Assembly (NCBI GenBank): GCA_002839445.1
Contig: PGYB01000005.1
Coordinates: forward strand, 124,001-188,000
DNA length: 64,000 nt
Direction of reading: 5' to 3'
DNA from: Candidatus Riflebacteria bacterium HGW-Riflebacteria-1
GTDB lineage: Bacteria > Muiribacteriota > Ozemobacteria > Ozemobacterales > Ozemobacteraceae
The first letter of the stretch is position 1. Each line of letters opens with the position of its first letter. Below the pieces are notes generated by a model. That model was not told the origin of the DNA. It saw nothing but the letters and a program-made list of their open reading frames with translations, and did no database searches. The position numbers were made by a program, and so were the translations under genes. Positions 52,445 through 60,615 of the stretch are shown here, in pieces.

Positions 52445-52616
52445 ATCTTTCTCTTTTCACTGTGCAGTTAAATATACCACAATCAAGTATCACTCAACGC
52501 CTCTGTGAATTTTTGGCCGGGCAAACCTTTGCGCGCACTGACTTGTGAGCATGTTGCTTCGCAATTGTGTTATAGTGAGAACCAGATTTTTTTAACTGAC
52601 CGAACAGGAGCAAGTT

Positions 52617-52985
52617 ATGCGAGCTGGTATTCTGGTGTTTGTCTGTTTGCTTGGCGTTTCCTTCGCAAGTGGTTGCTGCAATGCATCCCAAAAGCGCGAC
52701 GAGGCGTATGCGAGAGCCTGCGCGGCCAATATGAGGGTAATGACTGGCGCAATCGAACTTTACAACATGGATCATTCTGAAATGTTGAAAGATGTTGATT
52801 TCAGCATGTTTCAAGACGGCGGGTTGATGATGAAGTCCGGTGTTTTGAAGCAGCCGATTCAACTACCCACTGACAAATGCTCATACTCATTTACTGGTAA
52901 TTTTGCAGAGGTTGATGCCGGAGTCATTTCCTGCGCCGCGCATGGAACGATAAAGGAAATAGACGATAAATACCCGCGAAAATAA
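52617..52985 (+). CDS. Small lipoprotein-like protein with pseudopilin-like module
   Basis: 122 residues. The N-terminus is a signal peptide with a weak lipobox (ASGC, cysteine near residue 20), so it is probably a lipoprotein or secreted protein. Residues about 29-110 hold the pseudopilin-like head pattern 'ACAANMRVMTGAIELYNMDH' (C35) and 'VLKQPIQLPTDKCSYSF', as in the protein at 12820. The prepilin stalk helix is missing. The ATG at 52617 follows GGAGC. Function not known. Confidence 0.75.
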   Translation: MRAGILVFVCLLGVSFASGCCNASQKRDEAYARACAANMRVMTGAIELYNMDHSEMLKDVDFSMFQDGGLMMKSGVLKQPIQLPTDKCSYSFTGNFAEVDAGVISCAAHGTIKEIDDKYPRK

Positions 52986-53045
52986 GAGTTCATGCTGAAA
53001 AGCGTCTGCAGTTCGCTGCGAGTAAACTCAGGGTGAGAGTTCAAT

Positions 53046-54005
53046 ATGAAAATCTGTCCGAAATGTAATAAGTCGTTTCCTGATGGGGTTAAATTGTGCC
53101 CTTTCGATCGAATTGCCCTGATCGGGGAAAATGCCGCAGCGGCTGCTGCAGCTGATTCTGGTCGCCCGGGCGCGGCGAAGTCTGCACGAATTGACATGCC
53201 AGCCGCCGGCGAGATTGCAGCGCTAAGCATCATGCAGGACGGGCCAAATCGGCTGCTTTTCGAGACCCAGGCTTTTTATCACGCGCCAATACAGGGTCTC
53301 ATGGTGTTTGGCGGCGGGGTTCTCTTTATGGTTTTTGCCTCGCTTACCGGGCTGGGGCCCAAAGGCGGTTCGGCGGCGCCAAGCATGGAAAACGAGACCG
53401 CGGTCATGCTGACGGTTGCCGGCATTCTGGCACTGGCTGCCGGCATCGCTCTGCAGAATATTTTCAGGCATTACACCGTTTTTGACGTGCGCAGTGGGGC
53501 TATTTTGCGGCAGGCGCGCGCTTTTGGCAAAACCCTCTGGGAAGGCCAGCTTACCCGCGTTGATCAGCTGGTAGCACTTGGAACCACCACGCGCGCGGCC
53601 GGCATTTCTGCTGAAAATCTTAAGATGATAATCATCGGAAATTTCAGTAAAAGTGATAATCGCAAGCTTCCGTATGATGTTTCACTGGTAATGCTGGGCA
53701 AAGATTCCAAAACACATGAGATAACTGCCTTCCGAAACGGCACGCGGCAGGCTTCTCTGGCGGCCGGGCGTGCTGATCTTGTCAGCCGGCTGCTGAACCT
53801 TCCCTGCCATATCTGCAATGAAGGCGAAATGCTGGAAGTAGTTCGCAAGCCTGGCAAGCCACTGAATTTTCAGGCTGTATCGCATAGCGCAGTTGCCAAA
53901 AGGTCAGAAAACGTTGCTAACAAGGTGCTGGTATGGGTATTTCTGCTCATTGTATTGATTGGCGGCTGGTTTTTGCTGATGGCCTGGTCAGGTGTCTGGA
54001 GATAG
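53046..54005 (+). CDS. Membrane protein with N-terminal zinc ribbon
   Basis: 319 residues. Residues 1-22 are a zinc ribbon of the CPKCN...CPFD type. Two membrane helices follow near residues 80-98 and 115-135, then a soluble PH-like beta region with no clear catalytic motif, and a final helix at about 295-315. Zinc-ribbon plus membrane proteins are common scaffolds in bacteria. The start is ATG 53046 with GTGAG just before. No partner is known; the radical SAM gene follows after 83 bases but has its own promoter. Confidence 0.55.
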   Translation: MKICPKCNKSFPDGVKLCPFDRIALIGENAAAAAAADSGRPGAAKSARIDMPAAGEIAALSIMQDGPNRLLFETQAFYHAPIQGLMVFGGGVLFMVFASLTGLGPKGGSAAPSMENETAVMLTVAGILALAAGIALQNIFRHYTVFDVRSGAILRQARAFGKTLWEGQLTRVDQLVALGTTTRAAGISAENLKMIIIGNFSKSDNRKLPYDVSLVMLGKDSKTHEITAFRNGTRQASLAAGRADLVSRLLNLPCHICNEGEMLEVVRKPGKPLNFQAVSHSAVAKRSENVANKVLVWVFLLIVLIGGWFLLMAWSGVWR

Positions 54006-54038
54006 TTCGCGGCCGGCTGCAAAGCAAAATTTAGGGTA

Positions 54039-54067
54039 TTTACATTCGCCATTTGTTCGCCTATAAT
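54039..54067 (+). promoter_or_regulatory. Sigma-70-type promoter of the radical SAM/DUF4130 operon
   Basis: TTTACA (54039-54044), 17 bases, consensus TATAAT (54062-54067). The spacer of this promoter is one arm of the inverted repeat at 54045-54096. Confidence 0.8.
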
Positions 54068-54096
54068 TGGAACAAAAGAGGCGAACAAATGGCGAA
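54045..54096. promoter_or_regulatory. Perfect 17-base inverted repeat overlapping promoter and start codon
   Basis: The left arm (54045-54061) is TTCGCCATTTGTTCGCC and the right arm (54080-54096) is its exact complement. The gap of 18 bases (54062-54079) carries the -10 box. The right arm includes the ATG (54089-54091). Each arm also holds two copies of TTCGCC/GGCGAA 11 bases apart, so four half-sites lie on one face of the helix. This is what a repressor operator looks like; no such element precedes other genes in the window. Confidence 0.8.
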
Positions 54097-55495
54097 CACC
54101 GTTGGTTGCATTGATAAATGTTCTGATCAGCCGCAGGAGCGGTTGTCTGGCATATTCGACAAACTCAGAATATTGTCGGCAGCGGCGCGCTATGATGTTT
54201 CGTGCGCTTCAAGCGGCAGTTCGCGCAAAAGCGCGCCAGGCAGTCTCGGCAATGTTGCAGCCAGCGGCATCTGCCACAGCTGGGCGGCTGATGGGCGCTG
54301 CATTTCGCTGCTCAAGGTGCTTTTCACTAATTACTGCACTTACGACTGTGCCTACTGCCTTAACCGTCGCAGCAACGACGTTGAGCGCGCAGCTTTTACC
54401 CCCGAAGAACTCGCCGAACTGACGATTTCGTTTTATCGGCGCAATTACATCGAAGGTCTTTTCTTGAGCTCAGGCGTGCTTGGCAATCCCGATTACACCA
54501 TGGAGCTGCTGATCAGGTCGGTGCGCCTGCTGCGCGAGGTGCATCGTTTTGGCGGTTATATTCATTTAAAGGCTATTCCCGGGGCTGATCCCGCTCTGCT
54601 TTTTGAGGCGGGAACCCTGGTCGACCGCATGAGTATTAACCTTGAACTGCCGAGCCAGAGCAGTTTGCAGCTGCTCGCTCCCGATAAATCCAAGGAGCAG
54701 ATTTTGCTGCCGATGACGCGCATTCGCGACTGGCACCGCGAGCACAACCCGCAACAGAACCGGCAGCCTCTGCTGACCTCGCAAAAAGCTATTTCTGGCC
54801 CAATGCAGCCGTGCAAACCGGCTGCTGCCGGCTTGAATTTTGTGCCGGGCGGGCAGAGCACCCAGATGATCATCGGTGCCAGCCCCGAAGATGACCGCCA
54901 TATTCTGACTTTATCAGAGAGCCTGTATAAAAAAATGCAGCTCAAACGTGTGTATTATTCGGCCTATATACCGGTTAATCATGACAATCGTCTGCCCGAG
55001 CCGCCGCAACCACCGCTGTTGCGTGAGCATCGCCTGTATCAGGCTGACTGGTTGCTGCGTTTTTATCGCTTTTCGGTTGATGAGCTGTTTGAGAATGGCC
55101 CGCCGAGCCTCGATACTGATTTTGATCCGAAAATTATGTGGGCTTTGCGGCATCCTGAGGTGTTTCCGGTCGATGTGAACCGCGCCGATTTTGGCCTGTT
55201 GCTGCGGGTGCCCGGCCTGGGAATGATCTCTGCGCAGCGCATTGTGCGGGCGCGCCGGGTTGGCAAGCTGAGTTATGACGATCTGGTAAAACTCGGCGTG
55301 GTGCTCAAGAGGGCGCGTTTTTTTCTGATAGCGCCGGGTTCGGCTTCTGGCGATCTTGGCCTTGACCCGCAGCTGCTGCGCCGCCGGCTTCTGGCGAACG
55401 AGCCGGGGGTTATCAAACCAAAACAGCTTTCGTTGAACGACTTTCCGGGTTTTCAGCCTGAAATCTGGAAGGAGGCCGTTACCGGGCAATTCTGA
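54089..55495 (+). CDS. Radical SAM protein of the DNA modification/repair (TIGR03916-like) group
   Basis: 468 residues. The radical SAM cluster motif CTYDCAYC (CX3CX2C; 'NYCTYDCAYCLNRRSND') is present, and the next gene encodes a DUF4130 protein, which matches the known pair called rSAM-linked uracil-DNA-glycosylase-like partner. The C-terminal part carries a helix-hairpin-helix ('FGLLLRVPGLGMISAQRIVR') that suggests DNA binding. ATG 54089 has AGAGG at 54077-54081. The pair has long been predicted to act on damaged or modified DNA, but the reaction has not been settled. The promoter is overlapped by a perfect inverted repeat, so expression is likely tightly controlled. Confidence 0.88.
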   Translation: MANTVGCIDKCSDQPQERLSGIFDKLRILSAAARYDVSCASSGSSRKSAPGSLGNVAASGICHSWAADGRCISLLKVLFTNYCTYDCAYCLNRRSNDVERAAFTPEELAELTISFYRRNYIEGLFLSSGVLGNPDYTMELLIRSVRLLREVHRFGGYIHLKAIPGADPALLFEAGTLVDRMSINLELPSQSSLQLLAPDKSKEQILLPMTRIRDWHREHNPQQNRQPLLTSQKAISGPMQPCKPAAAGLNFVPGGQSTQMIIGASPEDDRHILTLSESLYKKMQLKRVYYSAYIPVNHDNRLPEPPQPPLLREHRLYQADWLLRFYRFSVDELFENGPPSLDTDFDPKIMWALRHPEVFPVDVNRADFGLLLRVPGLGMISAQRIVRARRVGKLSYDDLVKLGVVLKRARFFLIAPGSASGDLGLDPQLLRRRLLANEPGVIKPKQLSLNDFPGFQPEIWKEAVTGQF

Positions 55496-56253
55496 TGAAT
55501 ATTCTGCGCTACGATGGTTCTTTTTATGGTCTGATCTGTGTTATGGCGCCGTATCTGAAGCGCCGCCAGCTGCCCGATGGCATTGAACGCGAAAATTCCC
55601 GACAGCCACTGCTGTTCGCTCTCGAAGAAGAAAAATCCGCGCCGGTTACCGATTTGTCAGCAGATCTTGCCTGCGATCCGCAGGCGTTTCGGCTGCCCGG
55701 CGTATCACAGGAATCATGGCAGAATGTCTGGCACGCCTTTCTGTCAGAAGCGCCCGGCATCGAACTGGCGATGGCGCGTTACCTGTTGCTGGCCATTGAA
55801 AAGCGCGCCGGCATCGACTCTTTTATGGCCGATGAGCGTGTGCGGCTTATTCAGCGCCTGGCCAGAAAGGTTACTTTCGAACGGCATCGTTTCATGGGGT
55901 TGCTGCGCTTTCGCAGCATCGGCGACAATCTTTATTATGCGGCGATCAGCTCAGATAACTTTATTCTGCCGATCCTGGCGCCGTTTTTCGTTGAACGTCT
56001 GGCTGACCAGAAATGGATCATTCACGACCGCAAACGTGAAGTAGCGGCAATGTACGACATGCGCGCCTGGACAATAATCGAACGGGCGGCTGCTGATCTG
56101 CCGGCCGATTCCCCCGAAGAAGGCGCAACACAGCAATTATGGCAATGCTTTTTTGACAGCATTGCGGTGCGTGAACGTCTGAATCTGGCTCTGCAGCAGA
56201 AATTCATTCCGAAAAAATACTGGCAGGACCTGATCGAGAAGCCCGGCCAATGA
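55495..56253 (+). CDS. DUF4130-family protein (TIGR03915-like), partner of the radical SAM enzyme
   Basis: 252 residues beginning MNILRYDGSFYGLICVMAPYL, the hallmark start of the family, with 'HRFMGLLRFRSIGDNLYYAAIS' and 'DRKREVAAMYD' in the second half. In relatives this protein is fused to a uracil-DNA-glycosylase-like domain; here the protein stops after the DUF4130 region, as in two-gene versions. It begins at the last base of the radical SAM stop codon (TGATG), so the pair is translationally coupled. Confidence 0.87.
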   Translation: MNILRYDGSFYGLICVMAPYLKRRQLPDGIERENSRQPLLFALEEEKSAPVTDLSADLACDPQAFRLPGVSQESWQNVWHAFLSEAPGIELAMARYLLLAIEKRAGIDSFMADERVRLIQRLARKVTFERHRFMGLLRFRSIGDNLYYAAISSDNFILPILAPFFVERLADQKWIIHDRKREVAAMYDMRAWTIIERAAADLPADSPEEGATQQLWQCFFDSIAVRERLNLALQQKFIPKKYWQDLIEKPGQ

Positions 56254-56267
56254 AAATAAATACAATC

Positions 56268-57239
56268 TTATGTCGGAGTCTGGAAGAGCACCCAGGTGTA
56301 GCCGAGGTATGCTCCGATCAGGATCAGCCCTTCCAGTCGCGTTATTTTAAGGTCGCTGCGCATGATCGGCAGGCAGCCAAGACTGATGACAAACATCAGC
56401 GGGCAGTCGAGTTGTGCCATGTGGTCAGAGACTTTGAGAGGCAGAATCATGCCGGCAACCCCGAGAATGCCGAGGATATTGAAGAGATTTGAGCCGACGA
56501 CGTTGCCGATGGCGATGTCTGATTGGCCTTTGCGCGCGGCAACAATCGAGGTAGCCAGCTCAGGAAGTGAAGTGCCTGCCGCAATGAGCGTCAGGCCTAT
56601 TACTTCGTCAGAGATTCCACCGGCTTTGGCGAGTGCAACCGAACCCTGCAGCAGAAGTTTGGAGCCGGCAATCATGGCAATGAGGCCTGCGACGATCAAC
56701 CTGATCTCTGTTGCCAGTGTTGTCGATTCGCTGGCCGGAGTCTCGTCGGTCGTTTCAGGTTGAGGTTCTTTGCGGGCTTTTAGGTATGAATAGAGGGTGT
56801 AGGCGACAAGAATGGCAAACAGAATAATGGCTTCGCTTCGCGATATCAGCCGGTCTAGCGAAAAATACCACATGAGGCCGGTGGCACTTATCATTATCGG
56901 AACGTCGCGGCGGATGACGTTCTTATTGCATGAGATCGGGTGAATCAGCGCGGCAATGCCAAGAATCAAGGCAATGTTGAAAATGTTTGAGCCGACAACG
57001 TTGCCGACAGCTATGCCGGGGTTTCCGGCCATGCTGGCATCGACACTCACCGCCAGTTCAGGCATTGATGTGCCGAAAGCAACGACTGTCAGTCCGATGA
57101 CCAGAGAAGAGACACCAATTCTTTTTGCCAGGTTGCTGGCGCCGCCAACCAGCCAGTCGGCAGCGATCGTAAGCAGATACAGGCCGGCACCGATCATCGC
57201 GGCAATTTCCAGAATACCGAGTTCGAGTTTGAAAATCAT
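56268..57239 (-). CDS. Calcium/sodium antiporter (CaCA family, YrbG-like)
   Basis: 323 residues with about ten membrane helices and the two inverted alpha repeats of the family: 'VVAFGTSMPELAVSVDASM...NVVGSNIFNI' and 'LIAAGTSLPELATSIVAAR...NVVGSNLFNI'. They carry the ion-binding Glu residues of each half. It is convergent with the DUF4130 gene, 14 bases apart. It would exchange Ca2+ or another cation for Na+ across the inner membrane. The small gene at 57342-57485 lies upstream on the same strand with a hairpin between, so the two may share a transcript. Confidence 0.93.
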   Translation of the reverse strand: MIFKLELGILEIAAMIGAGLYLLTIAADWLVGGASNLAKRIGVSSLVIGLTVVAFGTSMPELAVSVDASMAGNPGIAVGNVVGSNIFNIALILGIAALIHPISCNKNVIRRDVPIMISATGLMWYFSLDRLISRSEAIILFAILVAYTLYSYLKARKEPQPETTDETPASESTTLATEIRLIVAGLIAMIAGSKLLLQGSVALAKAGGISDEVIGLTLIAAGTSLPELATSIVAARKGQSDIAIGNVVGSNLFNILGILGVAGMILPLKVSDHMAQLDCPLMFVISLGCLPIMRSDLKITRLEGLILIGAYLGYTWVLFQTPT

Positions 57240-57277
57240 GTTTTAGCCTCGTGGAATGGGTAAAATAGAGCGAACAG

Positions 57278-57317
57278 AATGAAAGGGGCCACAAAAACTG
57301 CGGTGGTCCCTTTCATT
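57278..57317 (-). terminator. Hairpin between small membrane protein gene and the antiporter gene
   Basis: A 15-base stem with one G-T pair (AATGAAAGGGGCCAC / GTGGTCCCTTTCATT). The U-tract is poor on the minus strand (TTCTGTTC), so it may be a partial terminator or attenuator that limits read-through into the antiporter gene. Confidence 0.65.
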
Positions 57318-57341
57318 GAGGTCGTTGAGTGGTGATGGTTA

Positions 57342-57485
57342 TCAGATCAGGCCTGAATACATTACCAGTCCGCCAATGGCAAGAGTGGCAAGCGTTTTGA
57401 TAATGATATCAATGACAACGTTCGAAGGTTTTTCGCTGTTGTCGGTGTTTTCGGGAGCAGTCGGAGGAGTTTTTCTGTTTTTCAT
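57342..57485 (-). CDS. Small single-pass membrane protein, 47 aa
   Basis: A short gene with AAAGGATTTCATC before the ATG at 57485. The product is hydrophilic for 25 residues (MKNRKTPPTAPENTDNSEKP), then a single hydrophobic segment (VVIDIIIKTLATLAIGGLVM). Such small proteins often modulate a transporter. It is 24 bases from the downstream hairpin, and the antiporter follows at 57239. The coding call rests on RBS, size and the membrane segment. Confidence 0.65.
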   Translation of the reverse strand: MKNRKTPPTAPENTDNSEKPSNVVIDIIIKTLATLAIGGLVMYSGLI

Positions 57486-57579
57486 GATGAAATCCTTTTG
57501 AGTTACCAGCTGACGGCTTTTTCACAAGAGAAAGCCGCGTGTAAGCAAACGATCTTGTTTTGGGCTGGTGAATGAAGGA

Positions 57580-57933
57580 TTACCCGTCGCTACGGGGAAA
57601 AAGCGAGACAGTGATACCCCATTCCTCAGGGGTTATCGACTCGTCCAGGTGACGGCTATGCCTGCCGGCGCAGAAAAAAAGCGCCGTTGCAGTCTGTTGC
57701 CGTGTTTTTTGCTGGTGCGACTGTATCTGAGCTGGCTGTTGCCGGCATGATACAAACAGCTGGCCGAAGCGGAGAGCTGGTCTTGGACTGCTAAGGGTGC
57801 CGCCAGAGGCAACCGACTCCTGGAGGCCATGGTTTTCATCGCTTAACCGGTACAGCAACAATTCGCGATCTTCAAACCAGAAACCCTGGCAAAGACCGAG
57901 AATTAATAGAATTACCAGTAATGTGCGTCGCAT
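57580..57933 (-). CDS. Small secreted protein, unknown
   Basis: 117 residues from ATG 57933, with a signal peptide (MRRTLLVILLILGLCQG) and a Gln/Arg-rich remainder with four cysteines. A TATAAT-like box lies directly before the start on the minus strand (57940-57946), so the transcript would be almost leaderless. The longer frame begins at 57984. No domain is recognised; it may be spurious in its second half. Confidence 0.45.
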   Translation of the reverse strand: MRRTLLVILLILGLCQGFWFEDRELLLYRLSDENHGLQESVASGGTLSSPRPALRFGQLFVSCRQQPAQIQSHQQKTRQQTATALFFCAGRHSRHLDESITPEEWGITVSLFPRSDG

Positions 57934-57964
57934 ATCCCTATTATACCACATTTTGAGACAGGGT

Positions 57965-57996
57965 GAAAAAACAGCAGCGCCCAAAATGGGCGCTGC
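57965..57996 (-). terminator. Intrinsic terminator of the bacterioferritin gene
   Basis: On the minus strand the stem GCAGCGCCC / GGGCGCTGC (loop ATTTT-type) is followed by TGTTTTTTC. It lies about 20 bases after the bfr stop codon. Confidence 0.9.
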
Positions 57997-58016
57997 GACT
58001 GGAGCCTGTATAAAAG

Positions 58017-58535
58017 TCAGGGCTGGTTGGCGAAGCCTTTGGCTGCAGGGCCGGTGTCGGCGGGAGTGCCGGCGATGCGTGCCAGAAAGGTGTCACCGAG
58101 GTTTTCGAGGTGGTCTTTGATATTGTCGAAGTAGTTGTAGTGAGCCTGTTCTTCGACAATGATCTGTTCGAACAGTTTCATCGAAATGCTGTCACCATTT
58201 TCACGGCAGACGAGCAGAAACTGGTTGTAATCATCGATAGTATCGTCTTCAACCTTGGCATCGAAAGGAAAAATCTGTTTAACGGTCTGGCCTTTTTTAA
58301 CCTTGTCGGCGCTATCGGTAGTTGGTTCGCCGCCGAGTTCCTTGATTCTTTCGGCAAATGCTTCGGCGTGCCGCATTTCATCGATGGCGATAAGTTTGAC
58401 ATTGGCGGCCAGTTCGCCGTAGTCAGAGTTATCGAGACCATAATGCTGATTCATGTATTGGTGAATCGCATAGAGTTCCATCGATCTGGCTTTATTGAGA
58501 ACTTCAATTACTTTTGCTTTACGTTCCTTCTGCAT
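58017..58535 (-). CDS. bfr: Bacterioferritin-like iron storage protein
   Basis: 172 residues with the ferroxidase ligands of the family: 'MELYAIHQYMNQHYG' (Glu), 'DEMRHAEAF' (Glu, His) and 'EEQAHYNYFDNI' (Glu, His). It folds into a four-helix bundle and forms a cage that oxidises and stores iron; heme binding by a Met equivalent to Met52 cannot be decided by eye. The ATG at 58535 has GGAGGTCACC before it, a very strong site. It is monocistronic with its own terminator. Confidence 0.92.
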   Translation of the reverse strand: MQKERKAKVIEVLNKARSMELYAIHQYMNQHYGLDNSDYGELAANVKLIAIDEMRHAEAFAERIKELGGEPTTDSADKVKKGQTVKQIFPFDAKVEDDTIDDYNQFLLVCRENGDSISMKLFEQIIVEEQAHYNYFDNIKDHLENLGDTFLARIAGTPADTGPAAKGFANQP

Positions 58536-58754
58536 GGTGACCTCCGTGAATTATTTATAAAAATTGCCTACTCATTTTACTACAGATTTTTGTGCTGTGC
58601 ATGTTTGCTATTATTTCCGCAAGACGAATGCGTGCGCCAGCGAACTACATTTTGCGTCCGTTATGAAAAGCATTGTCTGGACAGATTATACTGGTATGCA
58701 CCTTGCTTCATAGTATACTATTCATTCAACTTTCATGATCAGAAGGGATAAATT

Positions 58755-60563
58755 ATGAGCGAGACTGCCAATTATTCGTCTGTTTTTCAGCATAAACGTA
58801 ATCTTGCCGTCATATTTGGCTTTTCAGCACTGTTCTACACTTTTAAAATGCTGATGATCAAATTTGGTGGTTACTTTGCCAGGGTGGACGACTGGTGTTT
58901 CAGTAATTCGTATTCCCTGGAAAACTGGTTTGTATACCAGTATTTTTTGCTGGCTGGTGCTTTATATCTGGCTTTGCTGGTCATCTATAAAGTTGGTAAA
59001 TTTTTTTTCACCCACGGCGGAGGACTTTTCAAACTGATGCTTGTCATAGCCATTATCGGATTTATGGCGGCGGCAGCGATTCCAAATTTTCGCAAAGCCA
59101 GAATGGGCATGTCAGCGGGTGGCGCCAAGAATATTGATGCTTTTAGACTTAATATTAAGCATAATATGCTGCCCGATTCTTCTGCTATTACTTTTGAAGG
59201 TCTTTTTTATGACTACTATTTTGATACCGGGCTTGGTGAGAATAATCCTGAATGGCTGTTCACGCCATCATATTCTGTTGCCAGGGCTGCCAATCCGATA
59301 ACTGGTGAGATTGAGAATTTCATGTCGGTTGGTCTTAATTCAAATCTCGACGAGAGCAAATTCGCCCGTAAGCGTTTGAATCTGGTCATTGTTCTCGATA
59401 TTTCCGGCTCAATGGGAAGTCGTTTTTATAATTATTACTACGATTCCTCAAAAGAAAAAGAAATGGAAGACGAGGATGCGCTTAGTGACAAGATGCGCGT
59501 AGCTACGCGTTCTATTGTAAAGCTTCTTGATCATCTCAAGGAAGACGATCGGCTCGGAATAGTTCTCTTCAGCCACAACGCCTACCTCGGCAAGCCTTTG
59601 CGCGAATTGGGTCATACAGATATGGCTGCCATCAAAAACCATATTCTGGCTATCAGGCCGCAGGGCGGAACAGACATGGAGGCCGGTTTGTTAATGGGCG
59701 AAGAACTCTTTGCCGCTATTGATGATTTTGATTCAGAAAAGTTTGAGAATCGCATAATTTTCCTGACCGATGCGATGCCTAACCATGGAATGACCGGGGA
59801 AGCTCCTTTGTTAAATATAGCCAGAGGCATGGCCGAAAAGAGAATTTTCACAACATTTCTTGGTATCGGTATAGATTTTAATACTCAACTGGTTGAGGCG
59901 ATCACCAAGGTAAAAGGCGCAAATTATTATGCGATTAATTCCGCATGGGAATTCAAAAAGCGTATGGATACAGAGTTTAAATACATGGTTACCCCTCTGG
60001 TTTTTGATCTTGAGCTACGACTTAAATCAAGTGGTTACAAAATCGACAAGGTTATGGGATCTCCGGAAGCCAATGAAGCAACTGGTGAGTTGATGAAGGT
60101 GCGCACTCTTTTTCCGTCACCTTCAGAAGATGGCAAAGCCAAAGGTGGCATTATTCTGCTGAAAATGAGTGAGCTTACTGCTGATCCAGAGATGGTGCTG
60201 GAAGTTCAGTATGAAGATCGTGCCGGCAGGAAGTTTGCCCATGAGCAGAAAATCGCCTATGCTCCGCCCGCTGCCGATTACTACGCAAATAACGGAATCA
60301 GAAAGGCAGTAGCTCTTTCCAATTACATTCGTCTATTTCACAAATGGATCAACGAGAATAACCCGCCTGATGAGAAAGAAGAAACACAGGCACGCTACGG
60401 CTGGGAGCGGCCTTCTATGGCTTTAAAGGTTTCTTCCACTGAAGCGGAAGAATTCTTGAAAATGAAAACCTACCTGACCGGCGAAATCACCGAACTGGAA
60501 GATGCAAGCATGAATAGAGAGCTTGAAGTTCTCGAAAGAATATTGCAGAGCGCACCAAAATAG
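58755..60563 (+). CDS. VWA-domain membrane protein with an internal prepilin-like helix
   Basis: 602 residues. Membrane segments at about 18-35, 62-78 and 91-111 lie in the first 120 residues. The third is pilin-like: LFKLMLVIAIIGFMAAAAIPNFRKAR at 91-116, as in type IV pilins but with Lys instead of the Glu at +5. Residues 205-400 are a von Willebrand A domain with a complete metal-ion-dependent adhesion site: DxSxS (D215-S219), T306 and D339. The C-terminal part (about 400-600) is beta and helical, not recognised. The soluble part should face the periplasm or outside and bind a ligand or protein partner. AAGGGA precedes the ATG. The TPR protein gene follows after 52 bases. Confidence 0.8.
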   Translation: MSETANYSSVFQHKRNLAVIFGFSALFYTFKMLMIKFGGYFARVDDWCFSNSYSLENWFVYQYFLLAGALYLALLVIYKVGKFFFTHGGGLFKLMLVIAIIGFMAAAAIPNFRKARMGMSAGGAKNIDAFRLNIKHNMLPDSSAITFEGLFYDYYFDTGLGENNPEWLFTPSYSVARAANPITGEIENFMSVGLNSNLDESKFARKRLNLVIVLDISGSMGSRFYNYYYDSSKEKEMEDEDALSDKMRVATRSIVKLLDHLKEDDRLGIVLFSHNAYLGKPLRELGHTDMAAIKNHILAIRPQGGTDMEAGLLMGEELFAAIDDFDSEKFENRIIFLTDAMPNHGMTGEAPLLNIARGMAEKRIFTTFLGIGIDFNTQLVEAITKVKGANYYAINSAWEFKKRMDTEFKYMVTPLVFDLELRLKSSGYKIDKVMGSPEANEATGELMKVRTLFPSPSEDGKAKGGIILLKMSELTADPEMVLEVQYEDRAGRKFAHEQKIAYAPPAADYYANNGIRKAVALSNYIRLFHKWINENNPPDEKEETQARYGWERPSMALKVSSTEAEEFLKMKTYLTGEITELEDASMNRELEVLERILQSAPK

Positions 60564-60615
60564 ACGGTTGTTAGGTGTATCATTAGCGTCAGAGTTTGTA
60601 ATCCCGGAGGAAATT

